From Pirellulales bacterium (lineage in GTDB: Bacteria > Planctomycetota > Planctomycetia > Pirellulales > S012-138): a stretch of 64,000 nt of DNA. The notes below the pieces were generated by a model that saw only the letters and a list, made by a program, of their open reading frames with translations, ran no database searches and was not told the origin of the DNA. Of the stretch, positions 11,674-21,820 are shown piece after piece; the first letter of the stretch is position 1, and each line of letters opens with the position of its first letter. The DNA lies in the NCBI GenBank assembly GCA_028066245.1, contig JALCBR010000012.1:1-64000 (forward strand), read 5' to 3'. The position numbers were made by a program, and so were the translations under genes.

Positions 11674-14388
11674 TCACACGGCAACTTGATCGCGCGCGCT
11701 TGCGAATTTGCGAATTGACGTGAGTAGACGCTCTTGGTCCATCTTCACTTGGTAATCGTCAACGCCGCTGGCCATTCCGGCCTCGATATCAGCGTCGCCC
11801 GCCCGCGATGTCAGGGTGATGACAGGCAAATGAGCGAACCGCTCTGACTGCTTGATGTTGCGGCAAAGCTCCAGGCCAGTCATGTGCGGCATCTCGACAT
11901 CGGTAAGCACCAGATCAACGGGGCGCTCGAGCTCGTGTAAGCCTTCCCATGCCTTTAGGCCGTCGGGAAACGCCACGATCTCATATCCCGCGCCGACAAG
12001 CACGGTCGACACTTGCTTGCGGAAAAAGGAGGAATCTTCCGCGAAGAGAATCCTGAATGGGAGTTCTTCGCTTTCCGATCTTGCTGGCTCCCAATCATCT
12101 TCGTGTTGTCGGGACGGCAGTGGGATCGCGGCGTTGGCGAGTTCTTGAATATCGAGTAATCGTGTTGTGTGGCCGTTAATGGGAAGAATACCAGCGACGC
12201 CAGATTCTGCCGCCGTTGACGTGTCAAGTGCCAAGTCCACATCGTGGATGTCTTCTAAAGTCGGCGCGATCAGGCCGATCTCTCGTCCGGAGAACGCAAA
12301 GACAATCACAAACACCGTCGAAGGCAAATTCGGCGGATCCGCTTGAATGCACTCTTCGAGTGCGATCAACGGGAGAGTGTTGCCACGGTATTGAATAAGC
12401 TTTCGGCCTCCGATCGACTCGATGCGATTCGTGTCGACGCGCTCAATTCTGGCGATGCGCGGCATGGGCACGGCGAACCTGTCCTCTGGTGCGTTCGCAA
12501 ACAACAGCACGGTTTGCAGTTCATCGAGATGAGATGTCCCTCCCTCGTTTTCATGCGAAGCTTCTTCTTGGAGCGGATTCAGCTCGCTCATCGCGGCAAT
12601 CCCAGAGATATCCAAGATCAGAGCGATTTCGCCATCACCCAGAATCGTGGCCCCCGAAAGACACGTGCACTTTTTCAACAGGCTGCTAAGCGGCTTGACG
12701 ACAATCTCTTCGGAATCTTGCAGGCTCTCAACAGCGATCCCAAACTGCTGCTGACCAGATTCGACGACGAGAATATTCAAACGAGAGTCACACTCACGTG
12801 CGGGAGCGTCACTTTCAGTGGTGTGCGCATTGCCTTGCCGCAAGAGCTTGTCCAAGCGGATCAGCGGCAGAAGTTTGCCCCGTAGCCTCAGTACCTCATT
12901 CCCTTTGATAACGCCAAGACGCTTCTTAAAGTCGTCAGGGCGGACGCGTACCAATTCCAAAATGTTGACTTGGGGAATCGCGAAGCGACTGTTGCCGTTC
13001 CTGACAATCAACGATGGAATGATTGCCAACGTGAGCGGAAGGGTAATTTGGAGCGACGTTCCTTTGCCAGGCTGCGACTCGATGTCAACGACCCCGCCCA
13101 GGCGTTCAATATTTGAGCGAACGACATCCATTCCCACGCCGCGGCCGCTCACATCACTGACCGTCTCCGCCGTAGAAAATCCTGGATGGAAGATCAGTCG
13201 ATAGGCGTCTCGATCTGAGATATTGTTGGCGATCTCTGGCGTGATGAGCCCTTTGTCGAGCGCTTTCTGCTTGAGCCGTTCCACGTTGATTCCGGCGCCA
13301 TCATCCTTCACCTCGATGGCAACTTGCCCCGATAGGTGCGCGGCCCTCAAATGGACCTGACCCGTCTCGGGTTTGCCATTGCGCTCACGTTCATCGGGGG
13401 ATTCAACGCCGTGGTCAACAGAGTTCCGTATGAGATGAGTCAATGGATCAGCAATGGCTTCAATGATCGTCTTATCGACTTCGACCTCATGGCCTTCGAT
13501 ATGCAGCGCGCATTTCTTGCCCAACTGCTGGCTCAGATCGCGCACGACGCGAGTGAAGCGATTGAACACTGATCCGATCGGCTGCATGCGAGTCTGCATG
13601 ATGGCATCTTGCATCTCGCTCGTGACCTGACTGATACGTGCGGCAACGGATTCGAGTCCTTCAACTGGTGATGCATTGATCTGCTGCAGAAACTGATTGC
13701 GACTGAGCACCAGTTCGCCGGCAAGATTCATCAACTGGTCAAGCAGCTCAACGGAAACGCGGATGTTGCTTTCCTTTGATGATTTCACCGCACCATCCCT
13801 GGCTGTGGATGAGTTGTTGCCAGCCGGTGCTGCACTAGATTGAGGGCCCACAGCTTCTGGCGAATCAGATTTTTCTGTCATAGATGATGCGGACGCAGTC
13901 GGTTTTGAAGTCGGTTGGTTCGGCACATCTGACTTGGCCGTTTCAACTGCAATGACATCGGAAGCTTTGTCACCACCTGTCGCCTGCGGACGTTCGGCAG
14001 CAGCCGCGAGTTCGTCTAGCTCAGCAACCAAATCCTTAACACAAACGTCATTTGAACCTTCGATGTCACCCACCAAGTCTCGCAACTTGTCAGCCGCTCG
14101 CAGCATGGAATCAGTCAGCGGACCGGATGGCTCAACTTGCTTTTCCCGCAACAGGTTGAGGACGTTTTCCAGAGAGTGCGACAGGCTCTTGATCGCCTGA
14201 AGGCCAAAGAAACCAGCCGCTCCTTTGATGGAATGCACCGCACGAAAGACGTCATTGACAATGGTGCCATCCGCGTCTTCACCAGCATTTTCCATCGCCA
14301 GGATTTGGTGTTCAATCCCCGCTAAGTGCTCGGTTGATTCGACCGCAAACTCACGCAACAGATCTGCGTCTTCAAAACTTGCTGTCAT
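11674..14388 (-). CDS. cheA: Hybrid chemotaxis histidine kinase CheA with two CheW-like domains and C-terminal REC
   Basis: HPt AVHSIKGAAGFFG, HATPase LTHLIRNSVDHG, two CheW-like segments, terminal REC (RILFAEDSSFFRKQ..LVLTDVEMPHMTGLEL). Start set at MTASFEDADLL. Confidence 0.93.
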   Translation of the reverse strand: MTASFEDADLLREFAVESTEHLAGIEHQILAMENAGEDADGTIVNDVFRAVHSIKGAAGFFGLQAIKSLSHSLENVLNLLREKQVEPSGPLTDSMLRAADKLRDLVGDIEGSNDVCVKDLVAELDELAAAAERPQATGGDKASDVIAVETAKSDVPNQPTSKPTASASSMTEKSDSPEAVGPQSSAAPAGNNSSTARDGAVKSSKESNIRVSVELLDQLMNLAGELVLSRNQFLQQINASPVEGLESVAARISQVTSEMQDAIMQTRMQPIGSVFNRFTRVVRDLSQQLGKKCALHIEGHEVEVDKTIIEAIADPLTHLIRNSVDHGVESPDERERNGKPETGQVHLRAAHLSGQVAIEVKDDGAGINVERLKQKALDKGLITPEIANNISDRDAYRLIFHPGFSTAETVSDVSGRGVGMDVVRSNIERLGGVVDIESQPGKGTSLQITLPLTLAIIPSLIVRNGNSRFAIPQVNILELVRVRPDDFKKRLGVIKGNEVLRLRGKLLPLIRLDKLLRQGNAHTTESDAPARECDSRLNILVVESGQQQFGIAVESLQDSEEIVVKPLSSLLKKCTCLSGATILGDGEIALILDISGIAAMSELNPLQEEASHENEGGTSHLDELQTVLLFANAPEDRFAVPMPRIARIERVDTNRIESIGGRKLIQYRGNTLPLIALEECIQADPPNLPSTVFVIVFAFSGREIGLIAPTLEDIHDVDLALDTSTAAESGVAGILPINGHTTRLLDIQELANAAIPLPSRQHEDDWEPARSESEELPFRILFAEDSSFFRKQVSTVLVGAGYEIVAFPDGLKAWEGLHELERPVDLVLTDVEMPHMTGLELCRNIKQSERFAHLPVITLTSRAGDADIEAGMASGVDDYQVKMDQERLLTSIRKFASARDQVAV

Positions 14389-14970
14389 TTTCTTCACCAC
14401 CGAATCGTCAAGATCGAGCTTTGACCGAAACGGCCATGGGTCGATTGCATTTTTGCGCAATCATTGGTCCAAGACCGCATCGATATTGCCCGTATTTGAT
14501 AGGCGAAATGGCGCGCCGTGCAGAGTCAACTGACTTCGCGCCTGGTGGTATGTAGTTCACAGCAATCGATTGGCAAACGGATTGTTAAGAATCATGGGAT
14601 GTCACATCCAAGCGAACAGATACATCCGATTTCACAGATGATTGATCGCCACAAGACATGGTGCAAACAGGCTGCTGAAACGCCCCGCTATGGTGTACTC
14701 AGCGCGGGTGGAATGGATCGCGTACCGTTCGTAGATCGAGTTACGATTCTGGAATTTCATCCACGGGATTAGCGCGGCCCGTTGAACAACCAGCGGCACC
14801 AAGTTATCGCACCGGTCAACGACTGGATCGAGAACAACGATTCTCTTGGATTTCCGGACCACGGCATGCCGATGATTTGAAAGCGCTTCACTCCAGTTGC
14901 TCAACTTCGACATTGTTGACCCGTAACACGATGTCCGTTCATCATCCACTTGTTTTTCGGAGACGCGCGA

Positions 14971-16281
14971 ATGTCCAGAATCTTGCTGAGCGCGGCAGTC
15001 GTCTCTCTCGCACTGATCAACTCTCGTGCTTGCTGGGCGCAGGGCGAAACCGCAGTAACCCATGACAGGCTGTTGCACGAATCTGCATTATTGGAAGAGA
15101 CTGCAGGTTGGGATGACTTGGAAGCTCAGGGCTTGGCACCCTGCGAGCCGGTTGGCGAATGTTGCTGCAGCTCGTGTGTGCTGGGGGAGCCTTGGCAGCT
15201 CTTCCCAGAGCGCTGCGGTTGGATCGCCGGTGGATGGCTATCGGCAGGCATCTTCGAAAATGAATTCGGTGATCGAACAAACGGCCCCCTCGGTTTTAAT
15301 GACTACGCAAACGGATTCTTGTCCCACCAAAACTGGCTCTTCATTGAGCGGACAAGACAATCTGAATGTGGGTGTTGGGATTGGGGTCTCCGCGCGGATT
15401 TTGTGCACGGAGCCGATGGTCCAGACACGCAGGCTTTTGGAGATGAAGGCTGGGATTTTGGATGGAACACATCCAACAACAACGTCTATGGCGCGGCGAT
15501 CCCTCAGCTCTATCTGGAATTGGGAAATGAAGACCTGAGCATCAAGCTGGGCCATTTTTACACGATCATTGGTTATGAAGTTGTGCAGGCTCCCGACAAC
15601 TTCTTCTTCAGCCACTCCTATACGATGTACTATGGCGAACCTTTCACGCACACCGGAGCCTTGGCAACCTATAACGTAAGTGATGATGTCGCGTTTATGG
15701 GTGGTTGGACTGCCGGCTGGGATAGCGGCTGGGAAAACCGCTTCGACGCGTCAACTTTCCTGGGCGGCGTCGCTTTAAATCTGACAGAAGAAACGTCAAT
15801 GACGTATGCGCTCGTGGCAGGTGATTTCGGGAACGGCGCTCCGAATAATGCCGGCGATATCTACATGCACAGTGTTGTTCTCTCGCGCCAAATCAGCGAT
15901 CGCCTAACGCATATCTTGCAAAGCGATGTCGGGAACAACTCTGGCCTGGGCCCAGGAGATAGCGAGTGGTACGGCGTCAACTCCTATCTCCTGTATATGG
16001 TCAATGATTGTTGGAGCATCGGGCAAAGGTCAGAATGGTTCCGTGATGACGATGGCGCGCGCGTGTCATCCCCCAACGGCGGGTTCAACGGAGCTGCAGG
16101 AAGCTACTACGAGCTGACAGTCGGAATCAACTATCGCCCAAATGCCAACGTCTTGTTCCGGCCTGAAATACGGTGGGATTGGTTTGAGGCCGATAGGAAC
16201 GTTGCCGCTTTGCCGTGGAGCGATTTGAACAACCAAGATCGCCAATTCGCGTACGGCTTTGATGCGATCTTGACCTATTGA
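14971..16281 (+). CDS. Putative beta-barrel porin-2 (OmpL-like/BBP2) outer-membrane protein
   Basis: Signal peptide; LGHFYTIIGYEVVQAPDNFFFSHSYTMYYGEPFTHTGALATY; terminal ...YGFDAILTY. Confidence 0.75.
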   Translation: MSRILLSAAVVSLALINSRACWAQGETAVTHDRLLHESALLEETAGWDDLEAQGLAPCEPVGECCCSSCVLGEPWQLFPERCGWIAGGWLSAGIFENEFGDRTNGPLGFNDYANGFLSHQNWLFIERTRQSECGCWDWGLRADFVHGADGPDTQAFGDEGWDFGWNTSNNNVYGAAIPQLYLELGNEDLSIKLGHFYTIIGYEVVQAPDNFFFSHSYTMYYGEPFTHTGALATYNVSDDVAFMGGWTAGWDSGWENRFDASTFLGGVALNLTEETSMTYALVAGDFGNGAPNNAGDIYMHSVVLSRQISDRLTHILQSDVGNNSGLGPGDSEWYGVNSYLLYMVNDCWSIGQRSEWFRDDDGARVSSPNGGFNGAAGSYYELTVGINYRPNANVLFRPEIRWDWFEADRNVAALPWSDLNNQDRQFAYGFDAILTY

Positions 16282-16717
16282 CGCATTACGAGGCCGCGTG
16301 ACATCAGAGCTGGGAGGATGGTCGTCAAGCTCTTCTGCCGTGCCCGCAGCTTGATCGCCAGCTGTTTGGCGACGGTCTGTAAACCCGTCTGGGACTGTGC
16401 GCAAGCGCGCGAAATCCGGCCGCCATCCGGTCTATCGTGCAACTGAGAGTCTGGAAGTTCGGGCGACATTTCGGCACCAGCTCTTTGGCGAGCCAGGGAT
16501 GTGTCGCCTAGGAGAGCCCAGTCATCGGGCAAGAGAAACGGGCGCGATTTGGCCGGAGATCTCAGATCGCAAACGCCTGATTCACAATCGCTTACAACAA
16601 GGCACGCCTTCGTGGTGTCGTGAACCTGAGGTGTTCGGCTCCTTTCCGCAGTCAGGCCATTCTGGTACCATAGCTCAGGTCGGCGTTTGCCGGAATCGAT
16701 CCGCTAGCTGCGAGACC

Positions 16718-16736
16718 AACTGCCATAATGGCAGTT
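16718..16736. promoter_or_regulatory. Perfect 8-bp palindromic hairpin AACTGCCA-TAA-TGGCAGTT
   Basis: Read directly upstream of the small ORF/RRM pair; role unknown. Confidence 0.35.
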
Positions 16737-16975
16737 TCGCGTTCCCCTCGTTTTGAGAGCGACGCCAAACGCCTGGCTTGCAGAAGTTATCCCGGACAGT
16801 TGCACGCCTAGGCAGTGGGCCTTTGCGGCGTCCGGAGTTTGTGAATCTGAGCATCCAACACTCTCCGTCGATTCTAAACGAGGAGGTTGCAAGACCGCCC
16901 AGAGACAGAATTCGGCATCGGCGAGATGTTGTGGCAGCGGTTCAGAGAACAAAGGCGCGCGGGAGGATTCCAGCA

Positions 16976-17188
16976 ATGAGCACAACGATGATTCAGCACC
17001 TCGACGATCGTACACGCCGCAAGGCGTTCAGATTGCTGGTGACACGGCAGGATCGAGGCGAGACGGTGGCGACGTCCCGGCTTCGGATCTCTCAGCAATT
17101 CAATATTGGATACCGACAGCTTCTCGGAATCGAACGTGAGGGGTTGGAGAAGCAATGGCCTCCCCTAAGTAAGAAGGACACTCGATGA
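16976..17188 (+). CDS. Small hypothetical protein coupled to the RRM gene
   Basis: MSTTMIQHLDDRTRRKAFRLLVTRQDRGETVATSRLRISQQFNIGYRQLLGIEREGLEKQWPPL; stop overlaps the RRM start as ATGA. Confidence 0.5.
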   Translation: MSTTMIQHLDDRTRRKAFRLLVTRQDRGETVATSRLRISQQFNIGYRQLLGIEREGLEKQWPPLSKKDTR

Positions 17189-17469
17189 CGAACATCTATG
17201 TCGGCAACCTGTCGTACGAGGCTTCGCAAGAAGAACTGATGGAGGCCTTTGGTCGATACGGCGCCGTTTCTAACGTAAATCTGATCGTAGACCGAATGAC
17301 CGGCCGTTCGCGTGGATTTGCTTTCGTGGAAATGCCCAACTCGGCGGAAGCCAAGAAAGCCATTGAAGAGTTAAACCTGACGAAAGTTGCAGGACGCGCG
17401 ATGACCGTTAACGAAGCTCGCCCCAAGCAATCGCGTTCCGGCGGTGGCGGTCGTGGTGGCCGCTGGTAG
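17185..17469 (+). CDS. RRM-type RNA-binding protein
   Basis: RNP2 IYVGNLSY and RNP1 RGFAFVEM, with Gly/Arg-rich tail. Confidence 0.95.
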   Translation: MTNIYVGNLSYEASQEELMEAFGRYGAVSNVNLIVDRMTGRSRGFAFVEMPNSAEAKKAIEELNLTKVAGRAMTVNEARPKQSRSGGGGRGGRW

Positions 17470-17495
17470 TTGGCGGTCGGCAACACATTTCAATC

Positions 17496-17527
17496 AAGCC
17501 CGACGTAAATCGTCGGGCTTTTTTTTG
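17496..17527 (+). terminator. Rho-independent terminator
   Basis: AAGCCCGACG-taaat-CGTCGGGCTT followed by a T tract. Confidence 0.9.
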
Positions 17528-17654
17528 CACACCTGGGCACCCTGCGGGGCAGAGACTCGAAATTGGAAATCAGGATCGAATCGGTCAGGTAGATTCCCAC
17601 GCTGTGTTTTCCGCCACTGAAGGAGAATTTCTTCGAAAATGCCGATCTAGAATT

Positions 17655-17673
17655 GATATTGATACCCATTCTC
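17655..17673. promoter_or_regulatory. Fur-box-like operator
   Basis: GATATTGATACCCATTCTC matches GATAATGATAATCATTATC at 15/19 positions; ~120 bp upstream of feoA. Confidence 0.6.
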
Positions 17674-17794
17674 AATACAATTCGGCAGTCGCGGGGAGCG
17701 GTTGGTCAAACGCAAGTCCGCGAGATTGCCGTAAGTTGTTTGAAAGAAAAACCTTATCGTCCTAGTTCCTCGCCACAGATACTTGGTTCCTCCC

Positions 17795-18058
17795 ATGGCT
17801 ACCGTAGCATTGTCGCTGGATCAACTGGAATGCGGTCGTCGCGCTCGGGTGGTTTCCATGGATGAAAGGGATTCGACGTCCGTTCGACTGATGGAAATGG
17901 GGATCACACCGGGCGAAGTCGTCGAGTCTTTGGGGTTTGCACCATTTGGGGACCCATTGGCCATTCACGTTCGTGGTTCACGGCTGGCCCTTCGATCGCA
18001 CCAAGCGCGCAAGATTCAAGTGGAGCTTGAGGAGTGCGAGTTGCGATCATCCGTGTGA
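17795..18058 (+). CDS. feoA: FeoA domain protein
   Basis: SVRLMEMGITPGEVVESLGFAPFGDPLAIHVRGSRLALRSHQARKI, typical FeoA; immediately upstream of feoB. Confidence 0.88.
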   Translation: MATVALSLDQLECGRRARVVSMDERDSTSVRLMEMGITPGEVVESLGFAPFGDPLAIHVRGSRLALRSHQARKIQVELEECELRSSV

Positions 18059-18169
18059 AACCAAACACCGCAACTGATAACCGCCCCGCAAGTTTTTAAG
18101 GCATCGCTTCGGCGCCCTCTCGGCGAAATATCAAACGCCAGAGTCCTGCTGGGGATGTGACCAGGCCTA

Positions 18170-20395
18170 GTGGTGATGACTGCTTCAAGCGTCGCGAAAA
18201 CGTCGCAGTTTGGCACGCGAACGTTGCAGTTCGCGCTGGTGGGCAATCCCAACACCGGCAAAAGCACGCTCTTTAATGCGCTTGTCGGCGGCAAAGCCCA
18301 CACAGGCAACTTCCCCGGCGTCACGGTGGAGAAGAAAACCGGCCAATTGCAGCATGCCGGTCAAACCGTGCAACTGATTGACTTGCCGGGGACGTACAGT
18401 CTTTCACCACGGTCTTTGGATGAGCTGTTGACTGTGGATGTGCTGCTTGGCCGGCAGCCAGAGATCGGGCAGATTGATGGCATCATCTGTATCGCCAACG
18501 CGGTCAACCTGGAGCGGCAGCTCTATCTCTTCAGCCAATTGGCCGAATGCGGACTTCCGCTGGTGCTGGTGCTGAATATGTGGGATACAGCGCAGGCGCG
18601 CGAGCTGAAGATCGATCTGGAGGCCTTGCGATCGAAGCTGGGCGTGCCGGTCATTGCTACTGAAGCCCATCGTGGACGGGGTGTGGAAGGCGTCAAGGAC
18701 GCCATCCTTCAAGCCGCAGCAGCGGGAGTTGCTCCGGCGTATGGTGTGGAATTCCCCGGCGATTTCCAGCAAGCTTGCCGGGATGTGAGCGCATTTGTTA
18801 CTGAGAACCTTAGGGCCGATGCTGCCTATCCCGAGTTCCTCTGCGCACGACTGATCTTGGATGTTGACGGTGCTGCGGAAGCTAGGCTGGCTCCGCAAGT
18901 CCCTGACTTGAAACAACGCCTACAAGATGTGCGTGCAGCGTTGCGGCAAGTCGGTCACGAATTACCGGCCTTGGAATCTCAACAACGCTACGCCTGGTGC
19001 CGACAGCTCGCTTCTGCCGTCGTTCAGTCGCCAACAGTTCGCAAACGCAGCTGGACAGACCGGTTAGACGCAGTGCTCACACATCGGCTATGGGGCTTGC
19101 TGATCTGTACGGGGCTCATGTTCCTGGTCTTTCAGGCTCTGTTTTCTTGGGCTGAGCCTCTGATGGGCTACTGCGAAACGGGGCAAGAGTGGGTATCAGG
19201 TGTTGTGACAGCCAGCATGAGCCCTGGCTCGCTACGCAGCTTGTTGACAGACGGTGTGATTGCGGGTGTGGGAGGCGTGCTGATCTTTCTGCCGCAGATC
19301 ATGCTGCTATTTCTCTTCATCGCTATCCTGGAAGACTCCGGTTATATGGCCAGGGCAGCTTACATGGTTGATCGGTTGCTGTCCGTCTTTGGACTCAACG
19401 GCAAGTCCTTCTTGCCGTTGATGTCTTCGTTTGCTTGTGCAGTGCCTGGCATCATGGCAACCCGAGTGATTGAGGATCGCAAGGATCGGATGGTCACAAT
19501 CTTGATTGCCCCTTTGATGAGTTGTTCTGCCCGCCTGCCAGTCTATCTCCTATTGATTGCGGCCTTTGTTCCGCAACAGCACGTCCTGGGCGGGTTCTTG
19601 TCCGTACAGGGAATGGTGCTGTTTGGAATGTCCGCCTTGGGTGCGGTGGTGGCTATCCCTGTGGCATGGCTGTTTCGCAAAACTCTGTTCCGCGGCGCGC
19701 CATCATCCTTTGTGATGGAATTGCCTGACTACAAAATCCCTTCGCTCAAATTGGTGCTGCTGAGATCGTATCGTTGTGGCAAGACCTTCGTGCTGCGGGC
19801 GGGAACGCTGATCTTCGCCACCACCATCGTGGTTTGGGCGGCGGCGTACTTCCCTGGCGATCACACTCTCATTCACGAACTCGATGCGCAGATTGAAGCA
19901 CTTGCTGATGAAACATCCGCGGCGGAAGAGGTCTCCAAGCTGCAAAGCGAACGCAACGAAATCTCGGGAAAGCTCATCAGCGAAAGCGTCCTTGGCCAAG
20001 CTGGCCGGGCCGTGGAACCGGTCGTCAAGCCACTGGGGTGGGATTGGAAAATCGGTATGGGCGTGCTTGCTTCCTTCCCGGCGCGCGAAGTCGTCATCGC
20101 CACCTTGGGCACCATCTACAGCCTGGGCGGTGACCAGCACGAAGAGTCCGAGTCACTGCAGGATGCCATGCGAGACAGCAAATGGCCGGATGGAACGCCG
20201 GTGTACAACCTCCCGGTCGCGCTATCGTTGATGGTGTTCTTCGCGCTGTGCGCCCAATGTGCGTCTACGTTGGTCATCATGAAGAGGGAAACCAATAGTT
20301 GGCGATGGCCAGCCTTGTGTTTTATTTATATGACAGGCTTGGCCTACGTCGGTAGTTTGTTGACGTATCAGGTTTCCCGTTGGATCATGACGTAG
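18170..20395 (+). CDS. feoB: Ferrous iron transporter FeoB
   Basis: G1 GNPNTGKSTLFNAL, DLPGTYSL, membrane core with SFACAVPGIMATR and MSCSARLPVY. GTG 18170 or ATG 18176 start. Confidence 0.96.
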   Translation: MVMTASSVAKTSQFGTRTLQFALVGNPNTGKSTLFNALVGGKAHTGNFPGVTVEKKTGQLQHAGQTVQLIDLPGTYSLSPRSLDELLTVDVLLGRQPEIGQIDGIICIANAVNLERQLYLFSQLAECGLPLVLVLNMWDTAQARELKIDLEALRSKLGVPVIATEAHRGRGVEGVKDAILQAAAAGVAPAYGVEFPGDFQQACRDVSAFVTENLRADAAYPEFLCARLILDVDGAAEARLAPQVPDLKQRLQDVRAALRQVGHELPALESQQRYAWCRQLASAVVQSPTVRKRSWTDRLDAVLTHRLWGLLICTGLMFLVFQALFSWAEPLMGYCETGQEWVSGVVTASMSPGSLRSLLTDGVIAGVGGVLIFLPQIMLLFLFIAILEDSGYMARAAYMVDRLLSVFGLNGKSFLPLMSSFACAVPGIMATRVIEDRKDRMVTILIAPLMSCSARLPVYLLLIAAFVPQQHVLGGFLSVQGMVLFGMSALGAVVAIPVAWLFRKTLFRGAPSSFVMELPDYKIPSLKLVLLRSYRCGKTFVLRAGTLIFATTIVVWAAAYFPGDHTLIHELDAQIEALADETSAAEEVSKLQSERNEISGKLISESVLGQAGRAVEPVVKPLGWDWKIGMGVLASFPAREVVIATLGTIYSLGGDQHEESESLQDAMRDSKWPDGTPVYNLPVALSLMVFFALCAQCASTLVIMKRETNSWRWPALCFIYMTGLAYVGSLLTYQVSRWIMT

Positions 20396-20521
20396 ATGCC
20401 CGGGCGACGTGGAATGTAGCGCCACCATTGCCTTGGCAAAAGCAGATGAGAATTCTGCGTTAACCGAAACTCGTCGCGAGTTACCCGTAGCGTTCGTTCT
20501 CAACCTTTCGTCAGTGGCAAG

Positions 20522-20761
20522 ATGTCAAATCTGCTCGACAACTTGATCGATCCGCAATCGGCCTTCACGGTTGCGCTGGTCGTCGTAGCTATCGGCTACC
20601 TGATCCTGCGGACAGTTCGTTTTGTCCACAAGGCGAGGTCCTCCGACAAGTCAAACGCTTGCGGCGGCTGCGCCGGCGATTGTTCTGCTTCAACCAGCAG
20701 CACGCCCCAGCCGCTGGTCACGTTGGATGTCACTGGCGTCAGCCGGCATGCGCGCGGCTAA
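20522..20761 (+). CDS. FeoB-associated Cys-rich membrane protein
   Basis: One TM followed by NACGGCAGDC; immediately downstream of feoB. Confidence 0.7.
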   Translation: MSNLLDNLIDPQSAFTVALVVVAIGYLILRTVRFVHKARSSDKSNACGGCAGDCSASTSSTPQPLVTLDVTGVSRHARG

Positions 20762-20839
20762 CGCGGACAAACTGCATATTCATGCCGGAAACCAACACGG
20801 ATGCATACACGGAGCATCCCACATGAATGGTGAAGGGGA

Positions 20840-21363
20840 GTGCCATGGTCGAACAGCGAGAGTCCGAAGTCGCGTTGGCAACTTAGTTTGACGGCGCTGC
20901 TTGGCGTTATCAGTGTAGTAGCTGGTACTCTCGCCTACTTGAAAGTGATGGGATTTGGGTGGATCGTTTTCGTCGCGTGGGGATGGATATGCATCGCGGC
21001 GATGTGGATCCGCATGAATTCCGGAAGCGCGCGCTGGAGTTTGTCTCTCGTGCTGGTGTTGGTGGCGCCATCGGAACCTATGTCGCGATGCATGTCCTGT
21101 CGATCTCAGAGTTGAGTTCAAGTGAGGAAGGACCACAACTCGACCCGGCGGATTTCGCGGGCATGGCCGTCGTGCTGGGAGCGACAGGGGGATCGATTGT
21201 TGGCATGCTTGCCTACGCCAATGCGGCCGCAGCGATGCGAGTGCGCGACGCTAACTCAAACGAAGGAGTAGCAACCCCTTCAAAAGGCCACATCGCCGTT
21301 GCAACAGGTGGCTTGCTGATCGGCCTCTTGTGGTTGATTTTTCTCGTGCTGAACCTTCTGTAG
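20840..21363 (+). CDS. Small membrane protein split over two overlapping frames (20840-21115 and about 20977-21363)
   Basis: Two TM-like segments in the first frame, further TM-like segments in the second; the frames overlap by ~140 nt. Confidence 0.4.
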
Positions 21364-21820
21364 CCGCGGACTTATTGGGGGTTTTCAGTCCAAGTGGAAA
21401 GCTAGTTTTTTGAATTTTCGTCATCGACAGTATGGTGAGCGGAGCGCGCTTCTTTAACGCCCTGGCAAACTCCCGAGACTTCTCCCCCGATCAAATTCGT
21501 TGCAGCAATTTGTCTCGCACGAATGTTTCTCGCGTAGCGGCTAGGTAAACCTGACAGCCTTGTGAAGGTCTCACTCCAGGTATTCATCGCCACAGGGTTG
21601 GAATAATCGCGCATATTCCGTCTTATGCGTGATCGCCTCAAGTTCGCAAAAGAAAAACGCCGCTGCTGAATGCCTAATGCCCGTAGATTACCGGGTCCGA
21701 TAGCTCTTCTACACACCTTAAGCAGCATTGATGCATCATGGATGACGCGTCCTTCCGGAGCTGCCGGTTGCCGAAAAAAATCCCACCTCGACACCATCTC
21801 GCCGTCCGGAGGAGATTTTG

